Shown: piece after piece, positions 25,450 to 32,600 of the stretch
How the letters are laid out: every line of letters starts with the position of its first letter
Position numbering within the stretch: the first letter of the stretch is position 1
Source: Berkiella sp963829835
GTDB lineage: Bacteria > Pseudomonadota > Gammaproteobacteria > Berkiellales > Berkiellaceae
Length of the DNA: 64,000 bases
Direction: 5' to 3'
NCBI GenBank assembly: GCA_963829835.1
Contig: CAWHKC010000004.1
Coordinates: forward strand, 930,001 to 994,000
The notes under the pieces: model-generated
The model's input: the letters and a program-made list of their open reading frames with translations, nothing else
Told to the model about the DNA's origin: nothing
The model's database searches: none
Made by a program: the position numbers and the translations under genes

Positions 25450-27531
25450 ATGGCCCAGGCAGATACTTTATTAATAGAAATTGGCACCGAAGAATTGCCA
25501 CCTAAAAATTTAGACAAATTATCCTATACCTTTGCTGATATCATTACTACATCATTTACAGAATGCGGATTGACCTTTGGAAAAGTTGAACACTTTGTGA
25601 CGCCAAGACGGATTGCTGTGAGAATTTTTGATGTCCCAAGTTCGCAAGCTGCGCGTCAAATGCAAAAGCGAGGACCAACCTTAGCAAGCGCCTATGATGC
25701 TAAAGGAAATCCAACTCAAGCTGCGCTTGGTTTTGCTCGAGGTTGTGGGGTAGATATCACTGCTTTAAAAGTGAATGAATCCCCTCAAGGTTCCTGGCTC
25801 ATGTTTGAATATGAAGAGCCTGGCAAAAATCTGGTTGAAATACTTAACCCTATTATTGAACAGGCACTTAATCGACTCCCTGCCATGAAACGAATGCGCT
25901 GGGGAGCAAGCCTAACTGAATTTTTAAGGCCTATTCACTGGGTTTTAGCAATGCATGGAAGCAATGCGATTCCCATCACCGTATTTGAACTCACTGCCAG
26001 CAATGTCACTTATGGGCATCGATTTCATTTTCCAAATCCTCTTCCCTTGTCACATGCAGATAATTATTTAACTGCTCTCAAAGAAGTGAAAGTAATTGCT
26101 GATCAAAATGAACGTCAAAACATTATATTAGAATCAATTCATGATCTTGCCCGAAAAAATAATGGGCAAGCCATTATTGAAGATGAACTTCTTGATCAAG
26201 TGACGGGATTAGTTGAATGGCCTGTTCCCTTATATGCCCATTTTGCAAAAGCTTTTTTAGAAGTTCCCCAGGAAGCACTTATCTCTTCAATGCAAAATCA
26301 TCAAAAGTGTTTTGCCATCAATGATAATGCTGGAAAATTATTACCGACTTTTATATTAATCAGCAATACACAAGCCACTGCGCCAGACAATATCATTCAA
26401 GGTAATGAGCGCGTTATGCATGCGCGTCTTTCAGATGCCAAATTTTTCTATGATCAAGATAGAAAAACGCCGCTGAATGCACGTTTAGAACGGCTGCAAA
26501 ATATGATCTTTCAAAAGAAATTAGGCACTTTATACGATAAAAGCTTACGTATTTCGAAATTAGCCAATCTGATTGCCAAGCAAATCGGCGCACCAAGTCA
26601 TTTCAGTGAACGAGCAGGCAAATTATGCAAAGCCGATCTGCTTACCGAAATGGTCTTTGAATTTCCAGAGCTCCAAGGCATTATGGGGAGTTATTACGCA
26701 CTACATGATGGCGAACCACCTGAAGTAGCGCATGCCATTAGAGAAAGCTATTTACCCCGTTTTGCCAAAGATAGCTTGCCTAAAACACAAACCGGGATCT
26801 GCGTTGCTTTAGCTGATCGCTTAGATACTTTAATTGGTATTTTTGGCATTGGGCAAATCCCCACTGGCGACAAAGATCCTTTTGGTTTGCGACGCAGCGC
26901 CCTCGCCATTTTGCGAATTTTAATAGAATATCAATTACCGCTTGATTTAGAAGAGCTGTGCCAACTTGCTAGACATGGCTATGGTAATTTAATTGATGCC
27001 GATATGATCCCTCAAATTGTGACGTTTTGTTTTGAACGCTTTAAATCATGGTATCAAGAACAAGGCGTCAGTATACAAACCTTAGAAGCGGTTTTGGCAA
27101 ATCATCCTGCCCAGCCTTATGATGCAAGCCGTCGTGTCTTAGCCGTTAGCCATTTCCAAACGCTACCTGAAGCACAAAATCTGGCTGCAGCAAACAAGCG
27201 GGTGCGAAATATTCTGCAAAAAAGTGGTATTATCTTTAACATACAGCGCATGCCTGAAGTGAAATCTTCCCTTTTCAAAGAAGAAGCAGAAGCTGAATTA
27301 GCAGCGAACATCGATAAACTAAAAAATCAAACGACTCCGCTCATTCAACAGGGTAAATACCAAGAAGCGCTGGTATTGCTTGCCCAGTTACAAAAGCCCG
27401 TTGATACCTTTTTTGATAAAGTGATGGTTATGACAGATGATGAAGCTTTAAAAAAGAATCGGATCAATTTGCTTGGCCAATTGCATGCGTTGTTTATGCA
27501 AATCGCTGATATTTCCAAACTTGCCTTATGA
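25450..27531 (+). CDS. glyS: Glycyl-tRNA synthetase beta subunit
   Basis: The 693-residue beta subunit, which holds tRNA-recognition and HD-like regions. It starts ADTLLIEIGTEELPPKNLDK, the standard GlyS opening, and contains KRMRWGASLTEFLRPIHWVL, the TGDKDPFGLRRSALAILRIL signature, and a C-terminal DALR-like anticodon-binding domain (RVRNIL ... VMVMTDDEALKKNRINLL). Length matches E. coli (689). It follows glyQ by 9 bp and overlaps gmhB by 4 bp, so all three are one operon. Confidence 0.96.
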   Translation: MAQADTLLIEIGTEELPPKNLDKLSYTFADIITTSFTECGLTFGKVEHFVTPRRIAVRIFDVPSSQAARQMQKRGPTLASAYDAKGNPTQAALGFARGCGVDITALKVNESPQGSWLMFEYEEPGKNLVEILNPIIEQALNRLPAMKRMRWGASLTEFLRPIHWVLAMHGSNAIPITVFELTASNVTYGHRFHFPNPLPLSHADNYLTALKEVKVIADQNERQNIILESIHDLARKNNGQAIIEDELLDQVTGLVEWPVPLYAHFAKAFLEVPQEALISSMQNHQKCFAINDNAGKLLPTFILISNTQATAPDNIIQGNERVMHARLSDAKFFYDQDRKTPLNARLERLQNMIFQKKLGTLYDKSLRISKLANLIAKQIGAPSHFSERAGKLCKADLLTEMVFEFPELQGIMGSYYALHDGEPPEVAHAIRESYLPRFAKDSLPKTQTGICVALADRLDTLIGIFGIGQIPTGDKDPFGLRRSALAILRILIEYQLPLDLEELCQLARHGYGNLIDADMIPQIVTFCFERFKSWYQEQGVSIQTLEAVLANHPAQPYDASRRVLAVSHFQTLPEAQNLAAANKRVRNILQKSGIIFNIQRMPEVKSSLFKEEAEAELAANIDKLKNQTTPLIQQGKYQEALVLLAQLQKPVDTFFDKVMVMTDDEALKKNRINLLGQLHALFMQIADISKLAL

Positions 27532-28067
27532 CAAGACTGATTATTCTGGATAGAGATGGGGTGATTAATGAAGACTCTGATGATTACATCAAGTCACCCC
27601 AAGAATGGATCCCAATCCCCAATAGTCTAGAGGCAATTGCGCTTTTAAATAAAGCCGGATTTACCATTAGCGTTGCCTCTAATCAATCTGGGTTGGCACG
27701 TGGTTACTACTCACTTGAAACACTGAATCTCATTGATCAGAAAATGCATGAGGCCGTAAAAGCCGTTGGCGGCAAAATCGATAGCGTTTTTTATTGTCCA
27801 CATGGCCCCAATGATGATTGCAATTGTCGAAAACCTAAGCCTGGTTTGCTTCATCAAATAGCAACGCATTATCAAGTATCTCTGGAAAATGTCCCATTTG
27901 TGGGAGACTCGCTGCGTGATTTGCAGGCGGCGAATGCCGTTAGCGCAACCCCAATTTTAGTGCGAACCGGCAAGGGCGTAAGAACGCTTGAGAAAAATAA
28001 CGATTTGCTAAAAGACGTTAGGGTTTATGACTCGCTCTTTAGCTTCGCCAAAACCCTAATCAACTGA
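27528..28067 (+). CDS. gmhB: D-glycero-D-manno-heptose-1,7-bisphosphate 7-phosphatase
   Basis: HAD-superfamily phosphatase in ADP-heptose synthesis for lipopolysaccharide inner core. The 179-residue product carries the nucleophile motif ILDRDGVIN, motif II VASNQSGLARGYY, the zinc loop CPHGPNDDCNCRKPKPGL with its Cys/His set, and motif IV FVGDSLRDLQAA. In many gammaproteobacteria it lies between glyS and plsC, and here glyS overlaps it by 4 bp. The usual next gene, plsC, is displaced 7.5 kb by an accessory island beginning directly after this stop. Confidence 0.94.
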   Translation: MTRLIILDRDGVINEDSDDYIKSPQEWIPIPNSLEAIALLNKAGFTISVASNQSGLARGYYSLETLNLIDQKMHEAVKAVGGKIDSVFYCPHGPNDDCNCRKPKPGLLHQIATHYQVSLENVPFVGDSLRDLQAANAVSATPILVRTGKGVRTLEKNNDLLKDVRVYDSLFSFAKTLIN

Positions 28068-28068
28068 T

Positions 28069-28485
28069 TTAATCAGGATTAAAATTTGGTCGCTTGGTTT
28101 TGGTCGGACTTTTTACAGGTGACGGAGCAGGCGTTCTGTATCTCTTTCCCTCTTTTTTAGGCGTGTTTCCTGCTGAAGAAAGATTTTCCAGCTCTTCGTC
28201 GTCATCATCATTAAAATCTGTTGATGGGGACATAGACATGGGATCGTCTTCATTAGCGATGGGTTCATCCGCAGCAAAGTTGGGAACGGGTAACCCACCA
28301 TATAAGTTTAACGCTGCAGGAGCAGGTTGCAGTACAACAGCTGTATTAACAAATTGCTCACCTATATCACCTAATAATTCCAGTAACTCTTCTAGACTCG
28401 CAAAACCTGGACTGGGTGTAATACCACGTTCTGAGTCACTGCTGCTGCTATCTTCACTGTTACTCTCTTGTGGACCAAAATTCAT
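28069..28485 (-). CDS. Low-complexity Ser/Asp-rich protein with basic S/T-P-rich tail (candidate effector)
   Basis: A 138-residue protein of no family I recognise. The first third is Ser/Glu-rich (SNSEDSSSSDSERGITPSPG, casein-kinase-2-like acidic sites). A short helix-like segment (LEELLELLGDIGEQFV) and an acidic stretch (DFNDDDDEELENL) follow, then a basic tail TPKKEGKRYRTPAPSPVKSP continuing TKTKRPNFNPD. The tail has three S/T-P-x-K sites (TPKK, SPVK, SPTK), the minimal CDK consensus, beside KR-rich clusters like nuclear-localisation signals. I start at ATG 28485, which has GAGG 6 bp upstream; ATG 28500 is possible. It sits tail to tail with gmhB at the edge of an effector-like island. A host-nucleus role is inference. 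Confidence 0.6.
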   Translation of the reverse strand: MNFGPQESNSEDSSSSDSERGITPSPGFASLEELLELLGDIGEQFVNTAVVLQPAPAALNLYGGLPVPNFAADEPIANEDDPMSMSPSTDFNDDDDEELENLSSAGNTPKKEGKRYRTPAPSPVKSPTKTKRPNFNPD

Positions 28486-28754
28486 CTCTAACCTCATCAT
28501 TTTAACTTTAATTCATTTATATGCTTACCTTTTGCAGGTTAATCCATGACACAATTTAGTCTATAAGCTAGCCCATGTTAACAGCCTTATTACGGTAGCG
28601 CAAAATAATTCATTGTTTTTGCTGAAAATTACCAGGTAAATGATTCTTTCATCAATAAAGTGTAATTGCCCCAATACATACGTAGCTAACTAAATTGCTT
28701 TTTGTGACTTGATGATTTAAAATATTCGTTCTTTAAAATCATGGTCATTTACAT

Positions 28755-29681
28755 ATGTTGAATCCTGAGATCAATAAAAAACTGCTGGATGCTTGCGGGG
28801 ATAAACTGCCTGAGCTTGATGAAGCGACAGCTGAAGCATTATTACAAAAATGTAGTCAAATAGGCTTAACCAGAGAAAACCTTGATTTTAACCATAAAGC
28901 ACTTTTGTTATATGTAACCATGCTGCTTGAACAAAAACCTGATGTGAACTGCCATGATCCTGAGAATGGGGAAACTCCTCTCATCAAATCAGCCATGCAA
29001 TGCAATTTTGGTTTGGCCCAGATACTGCTTGATAGCGGAGCGGCCGTTAATTTGACTGATAGAAACCTTGGAACAGCTTTGCATGCGGCCGCGGCTTCCA
29101 ATTCTTTTGAATTGGCTAGTCTGCTCCTTGAGCGAAAAGCTAATCATTTGGCTTTAGATAACCGGAGAATGCTTCCCCTTCACTATTCAATCCATTGCCC
29201 ACAATTAGTGGGGTTATTACTTCAATTGGGCTCAGCGGTAGATGCACAATGTATTTTTGGTAATACCACATTACATATTGCTGCTAAGTTTGGCGCACCT
29301 ATTGAAACCCTCATCATTTTACTTGCTCATGGCGCAGACTATACAATCGAAAATTCCGATAAGCAAACAGCTCTTACTGCCGCTAATCAGCTAAGTGCTT
29401 ACCCTCAATTGATGGCATTACTTGCACAAAAAGATAATGCACTGAAGTTAAAGTCTAAAGAACTTTCTGTCCAAGCAAAAGTGAGTTTTTTATTGGGACG
29501 GGATGACAGTGGATGCGCTATGACGCAAACCAGCTCTTCATTCCCAGCCGAAATGTTTAGACAAATTTGTTTGCTGGTTAATTACAAAAGTTTCGAAAGA
29601 CGGGCTTTTGAACAGTTGAAAGAGCAAACAGCTAACCCCCTTGATTCAAAAGAAAAGAAAACTTCCGGTTATTTTCTATAA
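28755..29681 (+). CDS. Ankyrin-repeat protein (candidate effector)
   Basis: A 308-residue protein without signal peptide. Four to five ankyrin repeats span about residues 70-235: GETPLIKSAMQCNFGLAQIL, GTALHAAAASNSFELASLLL, RMLPLHYSIHCPQLVGLLLQ, NTTLHIAAKFGAPIETLIIL and QTALTAANQLSAYPQLMALL. The last 70 residues are unrelated, with a possible helical segment and the end EKKTSGYFL. Ankyrin proteins mediate protein-protein contacts and are frequent type IV effectors in Legionella and Coxiella. Its end overlaps the tail of the giant gene on the other strand by 6 bp. No enzyme domain is seen. Confidence 0.82.
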   Translation: MLNPEINKKLLDACGDKLPELDEATAEALLQKCSQIGLTRENLDFNHKALLLYVTMLLEQKPDVNCHDPENGETPLIKSAMQCNFGLAQILLDSGAAVNLTDRNLGTALHAAAASNSFELASLLLERKANHLALDNRRMLPLHYSIHCPQLVGLLLQLGSAVDAQCIFGNTTLHIAAKFGAPIETLIILLAHGADYTIENSDKQTALTAANQLSAYPQLMALLAQKDNALKLKSKELSVQAKVSFLLGRDDSGCAMTQTSSSFPAEMFRQICLLVNYKSFERRAFEQLKEQTANPLDSKEKKTSGYFL

Positions 29682-32600
29682 CTTTAATTCTTCTTGTAGA
29701 TGTACGGGTTTCGCAATTTCTTTGGGTTTCATAATCTCAAGGATTTGTGCATCAGGAGCACTAGCGTTCCAACCTTTCACTTTTTCTATCTTTTTTAATT
29801 CTGATTGAATCTTATCTTGATTTTTAGTAATAATCGCATCACAGAGATCAATATATAAATGCTGATCACTTGGATTAAGTGCCATTGCTTTGCATAAATA
29901 GTTGATCAGTTCTTTATTGTTGGGATGGTTAAGTACAGCAATCATTATCGGCGTCAGACCTGCTTTATTTTTTGCTTCAACAGCAGGATGCAGCTGATCT
30001 GCCTCAATAATTGCTCCTACAACAGTACCTGTTATTACGCTGGGGGTGCTTTGGTAGCCGAATTTAGAATAAACCCCAGCATATTCTCCCCAGAATTTAC
30101 CGGGGGTTTTAAAAATGTCATCAATTGCTTTTAAAGTAGTATCCTTTCCAAGTTGCGCTAATAAATGAAGTGGGTTATTACCGTCATTATCTTTGACTCT
30201 TGTCGGATCGGTAGTCCAGGTCGTAGGGCTTAATAGTGCAATAATCGCTTTATCACTACCATCTTGCTTAACCAAATAATGTAAGGCGGTATTACCAATT
30301 TTATCTTTAGTCGTTCGTTGAATTTTTAAAGCATCTTTCTCATTACATAATTGAATGACAGCGTCTATCTTCCCGCTCTTAGCGGCTGTAATGAGCGCGG
30401 TGTCTTCCGTCGTTTTTACAACATTTTGGGGGATTCTCTTTTCTTGCACTAATTTCGCAAGCTTTTCCAAGGATTTTGGGTCATTTTCTCCAGAAAATTG
30501 TGATTTTAATTTATCGACCAAAATAGCACCAGCGCTCTCTCCCGCAGCAGCAGCAAATTCATCGTAGCTTGCTTTAATTGCTTCCATATTAATGGGCTCT
30601 TGTTTTAGAGTAACAATTAAAACTGATTCTAATTCAGACAAAGTAAGTGGCTTTTCACTATCTTGTAACACCATTATTTTTTCATCTTTACGTAACTCTT
30701 CTGGGATCTTCCATTCATTTTGTACAAAACCAGGGACATTGCCATAACTTGCCATATCTTTCAAAATCACCGGCAACCTATTCCCAGGATCAACGGCTAA
30801 CCAAAGATAAAGTGCTCTTTGATTGTGGCTGAGTTTAATTTTATCAGCAAACAAATGAATTGCTGCTACGTTTTGGGTTAAGGCCGCCATCATTAAAGGT
30901 GATAGACCTTTGTTGTTTGGTGTTATTATGTGTCCATCACCAAATAAGGTGTTAAATACGGTAGGATTTTCTTTAAGCAGATAGTTTAAAATGGCAGTTC
31001 GCTGATCACCCACCCCTGGTTCGTTGAATGCTAATATATGTAATGGAGAATTTTGGTTCATATTGGTGGTTGTTCCTTGATACCATAGTAGCGATTTAAG
31101 ATTCCAAGACTTAACCATCGACTCAGCAAATATTTTAAAGGCCTCGATATTGCCGTGATGTGCTAAATAATGAAGCGGTTGGTTTTGAGTTTCATCGGCA
31201 GCTGTTCTGCTTACACTTGTAGCTGGCGAAGAACTCCAAGTCAAAAGTTTTATCGCTTGCGCGCTCCAGGAATGTGTCTTTCTTATCTCAATAAGACGTT
31301 TTATCATGTCAGCATGGTTGCCTTTAGCAGCTAAAACCATCGCACTGGTAGCAACTGATTTGCCATCACTTAAGACATTAAAATCAATGGGCTGTTCTTT
31401 AAAATTGTACAAGGGACTGCCATAAAAATTGATGAGTGCTTCAAATGTGGCCACATCTCCATTACTAATGGCTGTGTAGAAACATTCAGATAATTTTTCC
31501 TTTTTCTCTTTAGGATTTTTAGCGCCCTTATTGAGGACATCATTGATAATCATCCCCAATTGCGTTTTATCTTTAGTCGTAGTAACTAATTGAAGGATTT
31601 CTTTGAATATTGGTGAGCCGTGACTCTCTTTCGGGATCACCAACTCTCCCATATCGATTAATTCTTTTAGTTTTTTGAGGGCTTCTTCATGTTTTGTTGG
31701 TGATGCATTTTTAAAGGAACGATATGCAATAAAGGTTTGTGTGAGATCTTGAGGAACTTTAGGGTCTTGCAAATGTCCTTCTGCTTTGGCTTTTAAAATA
31801 AGTCCACCCAAACGTTGCGAAAATTGGCGAACTTTTTGATTATATTCCTGTATAATCTTAGGATTTTTCGGGCTGGCATAGTAAGTTTGTACTTGCATTC
31901 TGCCTGGTTCAAATAAATCCGGATGTAGATATAATCTGGCTTGCATCTGCGCCAAATGGCGTTCATCATCTTCTAATCCCAAGTGATCATCAATATAAAC
32001 TTGCTTTCTATCTTGAGCAGGAGGCCGCCCTCTTTGACCTATTGGAAAATGTCTGTCTCTTTCTTTTTTATTTTCCAAAACAAAAGCATCGGGCGATCTT
32101 TTATAAAAATCCAACACTTCACTCATCCGATCTGTTGGCTCGGCGCCTTGACCTTTTTGCTTTACTGAAGTTACTTTATATCCATAACGACCAGATATCC
32201 AAGCGTATTTATCGAGATCCTCTTTTGTTAATAAAAATTGATTCATCCTTGCGCCAAGTCTATCGCTTAGGCGCACCATTTCTTTATATTCTTCTTTTAG
32301 TTCGTTCAGTGTTTTAGGATCTGTTAAAATTGACTTCAATTTTGGCAAGATTTCGTGTTCCCATCTATCAAATCCCTGAACATTTCGATTATGGCTCCAA
32401 AAATCTAGCGCACTTTCTTCTTGTAACGCTTGAAATGGCGTTAACCCACAAGCCAGTCCTCGCTTATGAAAATCAGGGCCATCATCTTTTTTTCCTTGCC
32501 TATCATAAACATCGGCTCGAAAACTTTCTGCATTCTCATATTGGAAATCATCAGAAAACAATCTGAACAAAGCCCCATAATCTTTAGCGTTCAAGACACT

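Noticed and set aside
28094..28549. Open frame of 151 codons on the plus strand opposite the S/T-P protein
   Set aside because: Its Ser-rich sequence is the antisense of the Asp/Glu-rich minus-strand gene, which has a proper ribosome site (GAGG) and a coherent composition; no ribosome site supports the plus-strand frame.
29658..29681. CaaX box at the end of the ankyrin protein
   Set aside because: The C-terminus is SGYFL with no cysteine, so no prenylation signal.
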